Assembly (NCBI GenBank): GCA_964573705.1
Contig: CAZNLT010000068.1
Span: forward strand, 1 to 27,865
DNA from: JAABSQ01 sp964573705
GTDB lineage: Bacteria > Desulfobacterota > Desulfobacteria > Desulfobacterales > Desulfococcaceae
Reading direction: 5' to 3'
Length of the DNA: 27,865 bases
The first letter of the stretch is position 1. Each line of letters opens with the position of its first letter. A model generated the notes under the pieces. It worked only from the letters and a program-made list of their open reading frames with translations. It was not told where the DNA came from and made no database searches. A program made the translations under genes and the position numbers. Shown in pieces: positions 8,401 to 16,902 of this stretch.

Positions 8401-9891
8401 ATGCGCTCTGATGTTGAAAAGGAATACCTGCTCAAGGCGGTCGACTCTTTCACCCGGCAGATTATCGTGGTGTCGCGCAAATACAAAATCATCGCCGCCA
8501 ACCAGTATGCCAAAGAACAGTTCGGCATGGATATCGTGGGCGAGGCCTGCTTCAAAACCCTCTGGGGATGCGAGGCCCCATGTGATGAATGCCCCATCGC
8601 CGAAATCATCCGGACCCGGGAACCGGCCCTGGTCCACAAAACCAGTTCCCTGGTTTATAAACGAACCTACTGCCACTATTTCTATCCGCTGTTTGAAGAT
8701 GACGGCAGTGTCGATGCCGTGGTGATGCTCGATTTCGATGTCCCCTTTCTGGAAGGTCTGGAAGAAAAACTTCAGCGATTCAATTCCTTTTTGCGAAACC
8801 TGATCCTGAGCTCTGTAGACGGGGTTATCGCCGCCGACACCAAGGGCAAGGTCTTCATTTTCAACGACGCCGCCTCTGAAATCACCGGGTATACGGTGTA
8901 CGAAGGTCTCAATCACCTCATGATTCAGGACATCTATGTCGATGACGGGGCCTGGAAAATCATGCGCAGGCTTCGCAGCGATGAACAGGGCGGAAAAGGA
9001 AAACTCAAGTCCTATCAGGTGGATATCGTCCGCAAGAACGGAGAAAAACTGCCCATCAGCCTCAACGCCGCCATTGTCTACGAGGGGGAAAAAGAGGTCG
9101 CCACCATCGGCTTTTTCCACGATCTTCGGGATGAAATCAGGATGCGCGAAAAGCTGGAAAGGACCCAGCTTCAGCTGCTTCAGGCCAACAAAATGGCCTC
9201 TCTGGGCAAGCTCTCAGCGGGTGTGGCCCATCAGCTCAACAATCCCCTGGGGAGCATCACCCTGTTCACCAAGCTGGTTCTGGAGGAGTACGAACTTCAG
9301 GAAGAAGTCCAGGAGGACCTTGAAAGAATCTTAAAAGACGCCCAGCGCTGCCGGGACACGGTCAAAGAGCTTCTGGAATTCGCCCGCCAGACCCGCTACC
9401 AGATCAAACCCCATGACATAAACCAGGCCCTGTCGCGCACCCTCTTCCTGCTGGACAAACAGACCCTGTTTCACAATATCGAGATCGAGAAGAACTTATC
9501 GGAAGAACTTCCCCTGATTCCAGGCGATATTCAGCAGCTGAACCATCTGTTCATGAATTTAATCATCAACGCGGCTCAAGCCATGGAAGGAAACGGAAAA
9601 CTTTCCATAAAAACCGAATTGTCTTCGGACCAGCAAAGACTCGCTATTGAAATTTCGGATACCGGCCCGGGCATTCCGGAGGATATCCTTCCCCAAATTT
9701 TCGATCCTTTTTTTACCACCAAGGAAGAAGGCGAAGGCACCGGGCTGGGGCTCAGTCTGGCCTACAGCATCGTCAAAAATCACAACGGCGCCATCGAAGC
9801 CAGAAACAAAGCAGACGGCGGTGCGGTGTTCACCATTGAACTTCCCCTGAGCGGTCCCAAAAACGGAGAGGATGACACGAAAATTGGATAA
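8401..9891 (+). CDS. PAS-domain sensor histidine kinase with cysteine cluster
   Basis: The 496-residue protein has no obvious signal peptide or membrane segment, so it probably senses in the cytoplasm. Residues about 10-115 form a PAS-like domain with cysteines C50, C57, C61 and C64 in a C-x6-C-x3-C-x2-C arrangement (WGCEAPCDECPI), plus C91. A second PAS domain spans about 130-245. A short coiled linker leads to the phosphoacceptor box GVAHQLNNPLGS (H277), then the N box NLIINAAQAM (386-395), DTGPGIPED (420-428) and GTGLGLSLA (446-454) of the ATPase domain. The QLNNP form of the H box resembles NtrB/ZraS-type kinases. It overlaps the next gene by 20 bases, so the likely partner is that protein's receiver domain. 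The signal sensed is unknown; the cysteines suggest metal, iron-sulfur or redox binding by inference. Confidence 0.92.
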   Translation: MRSDVEKEYLLKAVDSFTRQIIVVSRKYKIIAANQYAKEQFGMDIVGEACFKTLWGCEAPCDECPIAEIIRTREPALVHKTSSLVYKRTYCHYFYPLFEDDGSVDAVVMLDFDVPFLEGLEEKLQRFNSFLRNLILSSVDGVIAADTKGKVFIFNDAASEITGYTVYEGLNHLMIQDIYVDDGAWKIMRRLRSDEQGGKGKLKSYQVDIVRKNGEKLPISLNAAIVYEGEKEVATIGFFHDLRDEIRMREKLERTQLQLLQANKMASLGKLSAGVAHQLNNPLGSITLFTKLVLEEYELQEEVQEDLERILKDAQRCRDTVKELLEFARQTRYQIKPHDINQALSRTLFLLDKQTLFHNIEIEKNLSEELPLIPGDIQQLNHLFMNLIINAAQAMEGNGKLSIKTELSSDQQRLAIEISDTGPGIPEDILPQIFDPFFTTKEEGEGTGLGLSLAYSIVKNHNGAIEARNKADGGAVFTIELPLSGPKNGEDDTKIG

Positions 9892-11425
9892 TCACAACGA
9901 CACGATGCGGGTATTGGTCATCGACGATGAGCAGGGGATTCGGGAGGGGTGTGAACGGATCCTCAAACGGATGGGATTCGAGGTGTTCAAAGCCAACCGG
10001 GGGGACAAAGGGCTGGAGGTGGTGGAGCAGGAAGACATCTCCATCGTCCTGCTGGATCTGAAGATGCCCGGGATGGACGGGATGGAGGTGCTGCCGCGGA
10101 TTCGGGAGATGGATGACTCCATTCTGGTCATCATCATCACCGGGTTCGCCACCATCGAAACCGCTATCGAAGCCATGAAGCAGGGAGCCTATGACTTCAT
10201 CCCCAAGCCCTTTGAGCCGGATCACCTGAGGATCGTGGTGGACCGGGCCCGGGAAAACCTCCGCCTCACCCGGGAGACGGAAAAGCTGGAAGAAGAGCGC
10301 AAAAAAACCCTGCTGGACCTGGGTACGGAAAAAAGCCGGATTCGAACCATCATCGAGTCTCTGCCCAACGGCATTCTGGTAACCAACAGCCAGGGCCAGG
10401 TGGTGTTCATGAACCCGGCTTTTCAGCAGATGCTCGACCTGGACCCCTGCCGACCGCCCGGAGAGCCCATGGAAGCCTACATCTCCGATGAAGGATTCAT
10501 CAAACTGGTCCATGACATCTCCCAGGGAAAATACCACGAAACCGACGAGCCGCCCTCCTATGAACTGGCCCTGCCCCACAACGTCTACTATATGGCCCGG
10601 GGAAAACCGGTCCTGGCCGAGGACCGGGAATGCCTGGGGGCGGTGATCACCCTGATCAACATCACCACCATGAAGGTGCTGGACCAGCTCAAGAACGAAT
10701 TCGTGGCCAAGGTCTCCCACGAACTCCGCTCCCCGCTGTCCACCATCCACGAGCAGCTGGCCATGGTGCTCAAGGATATGGTGGAGGGGGAATCCGAGGA
10801 AGAGCAGTACATCCTCTCCCGGGCCAAGGAAAAGACCCAGGGAATGATTTCCCTGATCGGGGACCTGCTCGATCTCTCCCGAATCGAATCCGGCGCCGTC
10901 ACCCGGGAGCCGGAAACGGTGCATGTGGAAGCCTTGATGAAGAACATCGTCGATTTCCTTCAGGCCCGGGCCGAAGCCAAAAAGCAGTCGCTGAGCCTGG
11001 AGCTCCCCGATGAGCCCCTGCCGACCATCACCGCCGATCCGCGGGGGCTGGAGTCGATCTTCGGGAACCTGATCTCCAACGCCGTCAACTATACCCAGGA
11101 GGGCGGCCGCATCCAGGTGACGGTCCGCAAAGAAGGAAATCGGATCATGACCCGGGTTGCGGACAACGGGTTCGGCATCGAGGAAAAACACCAGAAAAAG
11201 ATTTTCGACCGGTTCTTCCGGGTCAAAAACGCCAAGACCCGGTATATCACCGGCACCGGCCTGGGGCTGCCCATCGTCAAAAATCTGGTCGATTCCATGA
11301 ACGGGTCGATCTCCCTGGAAAGTGAACCGGATGTCGGCACCACCTTTACGGTGGCCCTGCCCATCGAAAAGGTCGAGGCGGTAGAATGCGCCGAACCGGT
11401 CCAGGCCGGAGACCCTTCGGCATGA
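9872..11425 (+). CDS. Receiver-PAS-histidine kinase (reverse hybrid)
   Basis: The 517-residue protein begins with a response-regulator receiver (about 12-128): acidic pair D18/D19, phosphoacceptor D62 in LLDLKMPGMDG, T90 and K112 in PKPFEP. A coiled linker (about 130-155) leads to a PAS domain (about 155-270) and then a HisKA/HATPase kinase with VSHELRSPLS (H283), NAVNYT (403-408), DNGFGIEE (431-438) and GTGLGLPIV (461-469). No DNA-binding or other output domain is present, so it works inside a relay rather than as a classical regulator. Two starts are possible: ATG 9872 with GGAGAGG very close by, which I use, or ATG 9905, immediately before the receiver. It ends 15 bases before cbiG. Confidence 0.92.
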   Translation: MTRKLDNHNDTMRVLVIDDEQGIREGCERILKRMGFEVFKANRGDKGLEVVEQEDISIVLLDLKMPGMDGMEVLPRIREMDDSILVIIITGFATIETAIEAMKQGAYDFIPKPFEPDHLRIVVDRARENLRLTRETEKLEEERKKTLLDLGTEKSRIRTIIESLPNGILVTNSQGQVVFMNPAFQQMLDLDPCRPPGEPMEAYISDEGFIKLVHDISQGKYHETDEPPSYELALPHNVYYMARGKPVLAEDRECLGAVITLINITTMKVLDQLKNEFVAKVSHELRSPLSTIHEQLAMVLKDMVEGESEEEQYILSRAKEKTQGMISLIGDLLDLSRIESGAVTREPETVHVEALMKNIVDFLQARAEAKKQSLSLELPDEPLPTITADPRGLESIFGNLISNAVNYTQEGGRIQVTVRKEGNRIMTRVADNGFGIEEKHQKKIFDRFFRVKNAKTRYITGTGLGLPIVKNLVDSMNGSISLESEPDVGTTFTVALPIEKVEAVECAEPVQAGDPSA

Positions 11426-11440
11426 ACCCGGGCCCGGCAA

Positions 11441-12628
11441 ATGGATTCACAGGTGCGGGGCCCGGCCATGGAGCGCCCTGAGGCCGCACAGGAACTCGCC
11501 GTCTGGGCACTGAGTCCCGGGGGGGCCGAACTGGCTCTGAGCCTGGTCAAGTCGCTGCCGAATGCGGATCTCTATCTTTCCGCTTCCCTTCCGGATCGGG
11601 GAATTTCGGCGATCTACTTCGATCGACTTTCCGCGGTCTTATTCGAGGTATTTCACCGGTACCGCGGTCATGTATTCATCATGTCCACCGGGATCGTGGT
11701 ACGAATGATCGCGCCGCTGCTTCGCCGCAAAACCGAAGATCCGGCGGTGGTGGTCATGAATGAAACCGGGGCCCATGCCGTCAGTCTGCTGTCGGGCCAT
11801 CTCGGCGGCGCCAACCGCCTGGCGGAGCGGGTGGCGGCGGTCACCGGGGCCGAACCGGTCATCACCACCGCCACCGACTTGAACCGGGTGCCGGCCATCG
11901 ATCTTATCGCTCAACAAGAGGGGCTTTTTATCGAAACCCCCGGGGCCATCAAAAAGATCGGCATGGCGTTTTTGACGGGCCGAAAGGTCCGACTTCATGA
12001 TCCCTTCGGACTGGTTCGGCCGCATCTGCCGGCGGAGTCGGTCACGAACTGGGAATGTCCGCTCGAAAATCGAGGTGAAGACCCGAATGCCGAACCGGCA
12101 AGCGCGGATGCGGTGTCCGAGGAAGCGCCCGGTATCTTTGTGGATGACATTCAGGTTGACCCGCCCCCGAATGTTCTGGTATTGCGTCCCCGCTCCCTGA
12201 CGGCGGGGATGGGGTGCAACCGGAACACCGGCATGGCGGAAATGAAAGCCCTTCTGCTGGAAACCCTGAACGCATTCGGGCTGTCCCACCGGAGTTTAAA
12301 AGAAATCGCCTCGGTGGACATCAAACGGGACGAACCCGGCCTGGCGGCCCTGGGCCTCGAACTGGGTCTGAATCTGGTCTTTTTCGACCGGGACACGCTT
12401 CGGAAGGTGACCGCCATCGAAAGACCTTCCGCCATGGTGAAAAAACATATAGGAGTCGAAAGCGTATGCGAAGCGGCAGCAATCCTGGGGGCGAACCACG
12501 GGACCCTGATCGTCCCCAAACAGAAAACCCGAAACGTCACGGTGGCGGTGGCCCGAATACCCTGTTCATCGTCGGCATCGGTCCCGGCGGACTCGAGTAT
12601 CTCTGCGGGCGGGCGGTCGAGGTCCTGA
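11441..12628 (+). CDS. cbiG: Cobalt-precorrin-5A hydrolase CbiG
   Basis: CbiG opens the delta-lactone of cobalt-precorrin-5A and releases acetaldehyde, another marker of the anaerobic route. The N-terminal domain shows ALSPGGAELALSLVKSLP, FIMSTGIVVRMIAPLL and VVVMNETGAHAVSLLSGHLG (in part); a variable linker (about 205-245) is acidic; the C-terminal domain holds GMGCNRNTG and ASVDIKRDEPGL. Family resemblance ends at NVTVAVAR near residue 372, so the last 22 or so residues, rich in Ser and Gly, are read-through across the start of cbiH. The frame overlaps cbiH by 163 bases. Start is uncertain: ATG 11441 or ATG 11468, the latter placing Met nine codons closer to the conserved region. Neither has a strong ribosome-binding site. 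Confidence 0.92.
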   Translation: MDSQVRGPAMERPEAAQELAVWALSPGGAELALSLVKSLPNADLYLSASLPDRGISAIYFDRLSAVLFEVFHRYRGHVFIMSTGIVVRMIAPLLRRKTEDPAVVVMNETGAHAVSLLSGHLGGANRLAERVAAVTGAEPVITTATDLNRVPAIDLIAQQEGLFIETPGAIKKIGMAFLTGRKVRLHDPFGLVRPHLPAESVTNWECPLENRGEDPNAEPASADAVSEEAPGIFVDDIQVDPPPNVLVLRPRSLTAGMGCNRNTGMAEMKALLLETLNAFGLSHRSLKEIASVDIKRDEPGLAALGLELGLNLVFFDRDTLRKVTAIERPSAMVKKHIGVESVCEAAAILGANHGTLIVPKQKTRNVTVAVARIPCSSSASVPADSSISAGGRSRS

Positions 12629-13383
12629 ATTCGGTGACGGTAGTGGCCGGCTACACCACCTATATCGATCTGATTCGGCCGCTGATTGAAGGCAAACGGG
12701 TGGTCAGCACCGGCATGAAAAAAGAGGTGGAGCGGGTGGAAGCGGCCATCGACATCGCCCTATGCGGCGAATCCTGCGCCATCGTCTCCAGCGGAGACCC
12801 GGGGATCTACGCCATGGCCGGTCTGGCCCTGGAAATGTGCCGGCAGAAGGGCATCCGCCTTTTCCCCCATCAAAGGTCGGTCCTTGAATTCTTTACCAAA
12901 TCGGCGGGAATCGCCCCCTCTTCCTCGGCAAACAAAGAAGAATTGGCCGTTGAAGTGGTTCCCGGCATTCCGGCGCTGGCCGCCGGGGCCTCTCTGCTGG
13001 GCGCCCCGCTGACCCATGATTTCGCTGCCGTCAGCCTGAGCGATCTTCTGACCCCCTGGGAGACCATCGAAAAACGGGTGGAAGCCGCGGCATCGGCCGA
13101 TTTCGTGATCGCGATCTACAATCCCAAAAGCAAGAAACGGAGCGGCCACTTGACAGCGGCCCAGAAGATCATCCTCAAATACCGGGACCCCGACACCCCG
13201 GTGGGGATCGTCACCGGGGCCATGCGCAACAACCAGCAGGTGCATATCACCACCCTGGGGGAGCTTCACCAGGCACCCGTGGATATGCAGACCACCGTGT
13301 TCATTGGAAACAGCAACACCTTTGAATATCTCGATTTTATGATCACCCCGAGGGGGTATTCGAAAAAATACGATATCAGCTGA
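12466..13383 (+). CDS. cbiH: Cobalt-factor III / precorrin-3B C17-methyltransferase CbiH
   Basis: CbiH methylates C17 and drives ring contraction. I place the start at ATG 12466, 10 bases after AGGAG (12451-12455); this gives 305 residues. The first 31 or so are a Gly/Pro/Arg-rich leader encoded inside cbiG in another frame, and the methylase proper starts at TLFIVGIGPGGLEYL (32-46). VSSGDPGIYAMAGL (107-120), VVPGIPALAAGASLLGAPL (164-182) and ISLSDLLTPW-like VSLSDLLTPW (189-198), IYNPKSKKR and MITPRGY are all diagnostic. Compared with enterobacterial CbiH as I remember it, roughly 30 extra residues lie between the LEMCRQKG segment and VVPG (about 129-160). The stop shares one base with the cobQ start. 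Confidence 0.92.
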   Translation: MRSGSNPGGEPRDPDRPQTENPKRHGGGGPNTLFIVGIGPGGLEYLCGRAVEVLNSVTVVAGYTTYIDLIRPLIEGKRVVSTGMKKEVERVEAAIDIALCGESCAIVSSGDPGIYAMAGLALEMCRQKGIRLFPHQRSVLEFFTKSAGIAPSSSANKEELAVEVVPGIPALAAGASLLGAPLTHDFAAVSLSDLLTPWETIEKRVEAAASADFVIAIYNPKSKKRSGHLTAAQKIILKYRDPDTPVGIVTGAMRNNQQVHITTLGELHQAPVDMQTTVFIGNSNTFEYLDFMITPRGYSKKYDIS

Positions 13384-14918
13384 TGAAACCCGATCCAAAA
13401 ATGATTCAAAAGAAAGCCCCCTGCATCGCAGCCCTCGGCACCGGCTCGGATGTCGGCAAAAGCGTCATCGCCACCGCCCTGTGCCGAGTGTTCCTGAACC
13501 GGGGATTTCGGGTCGCCCCCTATAAGGCCCAGAACATGTCCAACAACTCCGGGGTCACCCCGGAAGGGCTGGAGATGGGCCGGGCCCAGATCGTCCAGGC
13601 CGAGGCGGCCCGAATTCCGCCCCATGTGGATATGAATCCCGTTCTCCTCAAACCCACCAGCGAGGTGGGATCTCAGATCGTGCTGATGGGGGAGGCGACG
13701 GCCAACAGCACCGCCCGGGAATACCACGAACGCAAATCGACCCTGCTCGCCACGGCCTGCGAGTCCTTGGATCGGCTGCGGAATCAGTACGATCTGGTGG
13801 TCCTGGAGGGGGCGGGCTCCTGCGCCGAGGTCAACCTGATGGCCAACGATATCGTCAATTTTCGAATGGCCGAATATGCCGAAGCCCCGGTCATTCTGGT
13901 GGCCGACATCCATCGGGGCGGGGTCTTCGCCCAGATCGTGGGCACCCTCGAATGCCTGCCGAAAGATTACCGAGACCGGGTGGCCGGGTTCATCATCAAT
14001 CGGTTTCGGGGCGATATCCGCCTCTTCGACGACGGGGTCGCCTGGCTGGAACAAAAAACCGGCAAAAAGGTCTTCGGAGTGCTGCCCTGGTATACCCATT
14101 TCCGGATCGAGGCGGAAGACTCGGTGGTTATTGAAAACCCGCCGGCGGTCTCCCCCGCCCTCGGCAAGCGACCGGCGATTGCGGTAATCCGCATTCCCCA
14201 TATCTCCAATTTCACCGATTTCGATCCGCTCTCGGCTGTTCCGGGGCTGGACCTCTTCTTCATCGAACAGCCCCAGGACCTGACCGGATTTGCGGGAGTG
14301 ATCCTTCCGGGGTCCAAAAACACCCGGTGGGACCTGGACTGGCTGAAGGACATCGGCTGGTCACAGCGGCTTTCCGACTACACGCAAAACGGCGGCCATG
14401 TCCTGGGGATCTGCGGCGGATACCAGCTCATGGGCCGGTACGTCCATGATCCCGACGGGCTCGAAGGGCCGGCCGGCACCTCCCGGGGACTAAACCTGCT
14501 GCCGGTGGAGACCGTTCTTCAGGCCCCCAAGACCACCACCCGGTCCCGGTTCGCCTGGGGCGATATCGAAGGGACCGGCTACGAAATCCACATGGGCCGG
14601 ACCCGGCGGACCGGGGGCTCGCCGCTGTTTTCGGTGCTGGCCCGCAACCGGGTCCCTTGCGAAGACGAGGACGGATGCATCGCTTCGAAGAATGGACGGG
14701 TCCTGGGAACCTATATGCACGGTCTTTTCGACACGCCGGGGGTAACCCGGCAGTGGCTCGACCTCCTGGGGCTGAATGACATCGCCGTCGCCGACATCCA
14801 CGGGCTGGAAGCCCGGGACCGGGAATACGACCTTCTGGCCGAGCATTTTGAAGAATTCGTAGATACCCGAGCTATTATGGATGCGATGGATGCCCTGCCT
14901 TCGGAGATCGGCCGATGA
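13383..14918 (+). CDS. cobQ: Cobyric acid synthase CobQ/CbiP
   Basis: The enzyme amidates carboxylates b, d, e and g of adenosylcobyrinate a,c-diamide to give adenosylcobyric acid. The 511-residue protein has the dethiobiotin-synthetase-like ATP-binding start GTGSDVGKSVIATALCR (19-35), KAQNMSNNSG (48-57), VLEGAGSCAEVNL (140-152) and VADIHRGGVFAQIVGTL (173-189). The glutamine amidotransferase domain has the nucleophile C344 in GICGGYQLMG and H446 in TYMHGLFD. Length and architecture match CobQ rather than CbiA. The start overlaps the cbiH stop (TGATG) and the stop overlaps the cobU start (ATGA), so the three genes are probably co-translated. Confidence 0.96.
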   Translation: MKPDPKMIQKKAPCIAALGTGSDVGKSVIATALCRVFLNRGFRVAPYKAQNMSNNSGVTPEGLEMGRAQIVQAEAARIPPHVDMNPVLLKPTSEVGSQIVLMGEATANSTAREYHERKSTLLATACESLDRLRNQYDLVVLEGAGSCAEVNLMANDIVNFRMAEYAEAPVILVADIHRGGVFAQIVGTLECLPKDYRDRVAGFIINRFRGDIRLFDDGVAWLEQKTGKKVFGVLPWYTHFRIEAEDSVVIENPPAVSPALGKRPAIAVIRIPHISNFTDFDPLSAVPGLDLFFIEQPQDLTGFAGVILPGSKNTRWDLDWLKDIGWSQRLSDYTQNGGHVLGICGGYQLMGRYVHDPDGLEGPAGTSRGLNLLPVETVLQAPKTTTRSRFAWGDIEGTGYEIHMGRTRRTGGSPLFSVLARNRVPCEDEDGCIASKNGRVLGTYMHGLFDTPGVTRQWLDLLGLNDIAVADIHGLEARDREYDLLAEHFEEFVDTRAIMDAMDALPSEIGR

Positions 14919-15442
14919 ACGAAACCGTTTTTGTGATCGGCGGATGCCGAAGCGGCAAGAGTCGCCATGCCCAGGAACTGGCGGAAGCCATGCCCGGAAA
15001 TCGAAAGCTTTTTCTGGCCACCTGCGTTCCTCAGGATGCGGAAATGCGGGACCGGGTGCGAAAACACCGGGAAGATCGGGGAGATCGCTGGTCCGCCCGG
15101 GAAGTGCCGGTGGCTGTCGCCGATGCGGTTCGTGAACAGGGCCCCGAATTTGATGTCATCCTTCTCGACTGCCTGACCCTGTGGATGAGTAATCTTCTGA
15201 TGGAAACCCGGGATGAGCAGGCGATCCAATTCAAAATAAAGGCCCTGACCGACGCCCTGGACCGGGCCGCCTGCCCGGTGATTCTGGTTTCCAATGAAGT
15301 GGGCGCCGGGATCGTTCCGGAAAACGGCCTGGCCCGGCAGTACCGGGACCTGGTCGGGTTTGCCAATCAGCGGGTAGCGGCCTGCGCGGACCGGGTCATC
15401 TGGACGGTGGCCGGGATTCCGGTACCGATCAAATCGCCATGA
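14915..15442 (+). CDS. cobU: Adenosylcobinamide kinase / adenosylcobinamide-phosphate guanylyltransferase CobU
   Basis: CobU phosphorylates adenosylcobinamide and then attaches GMP, forming the GDP-cobinamide used by CobS. The 175-residue protein has the P-loop GGCRSGKSRHA (9-19), H51 in VRKHREDRGDRW, which aligns with the histidine guanylylated in the family, LLDCLTLWMSNLL, and VSNEVGAGIVPENGLARQYRD (in part), the CobU/CobP hallmark. It overlaps cobQ by four bases and the following RCK-USP gene by four bases. The matching downstream enzyme CobS is about 6.4 kb away, after a block of unrelated genes. Confidence 0.95.
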   Translation: MNETVFVIGGCRSGKSRHAQELAEAMPGNRKLFLATCVPQDAEMRDRVRKHREDRGDRWSAREVPVAVADAVREQGPEFDVILLDCLTLWMSNLLMETRDEQAIQFKIKALTDALDRAACPVILVSNEVGAGIVPENGLARQYRDLVGFANQRVAACADRVIWTVAGIPVPIKSP

Positions 15443-16899
15443 ACGAACAACTTCAAGAAATATCCAGGACCAGGCCCGCCATGAAGGCATTGATCTGCGG
15501 CGCGGGAAAATATACCCGAAGCCTGCTGAGCCGACTGGGGGAACGCTGGCACATCACCCTCATCGACCGGTCCGAAAGCGTCCTGACGGAGCTGTCGCAC
15601 AATCATGATACCGTGGCCAAAGCCATCACCGGCGACGCCTCCAGCCCGGTGCTTCTAGAGGAAGCGGACCTGGAAAACAGCGATTACGTGCTGGCCCTGA
15701 CCGACAACGACAAGGTCAACCTGGCGGTGGCCCGCTATGCCCGGGAAAAGGGGGTCAAACATATCCTGTCGGTGGTTCGGCAACCCGAGTTTACCGAACA
15801 GTACCAGGGGCTGGATGTCTACACCCTGTTTCCGGCCGACAGGGTGGCCGGCACCATGTACCACTATCTTCAGGACCCCCGGATCAATGTCTTTCCGGTT
15901 TCCCAGGGCCAGGGGGAACTGGTGGAGGTCCTGGTCACCCGAGACAACTGGATCGCCGGGATCGGCATCGATCAGCTCGACCATCCCGACTGGCGGCTGG
16001 TGGCGGTCTTCCGGGACGGAGCCATGCTGCCGATGAACGACGAGATCAGGGTTGAACTGGGAGACCGGATCATTCTGCTCGGAAAGCGGAATTTCTTCCG
16101 GTCGGTCTGCTCCCTGCTGGCCTGCGCCCATATGCCTTTTCCCACCACCTGGGGCCGAAACCTTCTGGTGGTGCTCACCGACCGGGACCCGGCAAAAAAC
16201 CACCCGGTCCTCGACGAGTGCATGTATATCGTCCCTCAGACCAGCATCGGTCATCTCAGCGTGCTTCGGCATATCGACACTCCCGACCCGTCGGAATACC
16301 TGGCCGAGTGGACCGGCCGGTACGATATTCGCATGCACGTCTCCGAAAAAAATCCGATTCGTCAGCTTCCCGCCCTCTGCGAAGAGGAAAACATCGCTCT
16401 GGTGATCATCCGGCCCCTGGAAACCTCTTTTCTGAAGTCGCTGACCACACCGGAAATGACCGCCCTGGCCCATTCCCTGCCCTGCCCCTTGCTGGTGGCT
16501 CGAAAATCGACCCCCTATCACCGCATCCTGGTCCCGTTCAAAGGCAGCGCCAAATCGGTGCTGGCCCTGGAGACGGCCATCGACATGGCCGAACAGTTCG
16601 ACGCCGCGGTGGACACGGTGGTGGTGCGGCAGCCCGATTTCATCCATGAAGGGAACACCGGCGGGTCCCCGGAAGCGATTTTCAAACGGGTTCGGGAAAT
16701 CGGTCACATCCGGAAAATGGAAATCGGCGAAATACTGCGGGAGGGCAATCCGGTCAGAGAGATCGTCGCCCAGTCCGAAGAACACGACCTCATGATCATC
16801 GGCAGCACCCAGCGGGAAAAGGAGCTTCTGTCTCCTCATGTGGGAGAGCTCCTGATCGAACGGGCCGCCTGCTCAGTGCTGGTGATCGCTTCGGAGTAA
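15439..16899 (+). CDS. RCK (TrkA-like) protein with C-terminal USP-like domains
   Basis: The 486-residue protein starts with a Rossmann-type RCK_N domain (about 16-130) with ALICGAGKYTRSLL and IDRS (42-45), an acidic end of strand two suited to NAD(H) or nucleotide binding. An RCK_C-like domain follows (about 145-217, ending GDRIILLGKR). The remainder looks like two universal stress protein folds: a degenerate one (about 238-356) and a better one (358-486) opening with YHRILVPFKGS and closing with LMIIGST and CSVLVI; the canonical G-x9-G-S loop is not clearly kept. By inference it gates the antiporter encoded 3 bases downstream, which has no RCK domain of its own. The ATG at 15439 overlaps the cobU stop; an internal ATG at 15481, just before the RCK domain, is an alternative start. 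Confidence 0.85.
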   Translation: MNEQLQEISRTRPAMKALICGAGKYTRSLLSRLGERWHITLIDRSESVLTELSHNHDTVAKAITGDASSPVLLEEADLENSDYVLALTDNDKVNLAVARYAREKGVKHILSVVRQPEFTEQYQGLDVYTLFPADRVAGTMYHYLQDPRINVFPVSQGQGELVEVLVTRDNWIAGIGIDQLDHPDWRLVAVFRDGAMLPMNDEIRVELGDRIILLGKRNFFRSVCSLLACAHMPFPTTWGRNLLVVLTDRDPAKNHPVLDECMYIVPQTSIGHLSVLRHIDTPDPSEYLAEWTGRYDIRMHVSEKNPIRQLPALCEEENIALVIIRPLETSFLKSLTTPEMTALAHSLPCPLLVARKSTPYHRILVPFKGSAKSVLALETAIDMAEQFDAAVDTVVVRQPDFIHEGNTGGSPEAIFKRVREIGHIRKMEIGEILREGNPVREIVAQSEEHDLMIIGSTQREKELLSPHVGELLIERAACSVLVIASE

Positions 16900-16902
16900 G
16901 CC

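Noticed and set aside
9830..11440. 536-codon minus-strand frame opposite the receiver-kinase gene
   Set aside because: The sense strand has complete receiver, HisKA and HATPase motifs; the antisense product has low-complexity composition and no recognisable domain.
12214..12465. Longer N-terminus for CbiH starting at 12214
   Set aside because: The extra residues are out-of-frame cbiG sequence rich in Arg, Pro and Gly; ATG 12466 has a proper AGGAG.
15655..16839. 394-codon minus-strand frame opposite the RCK-USP gene
   Set aside because: Shadow of a well-supported sense gene with RCK and USP motifs.
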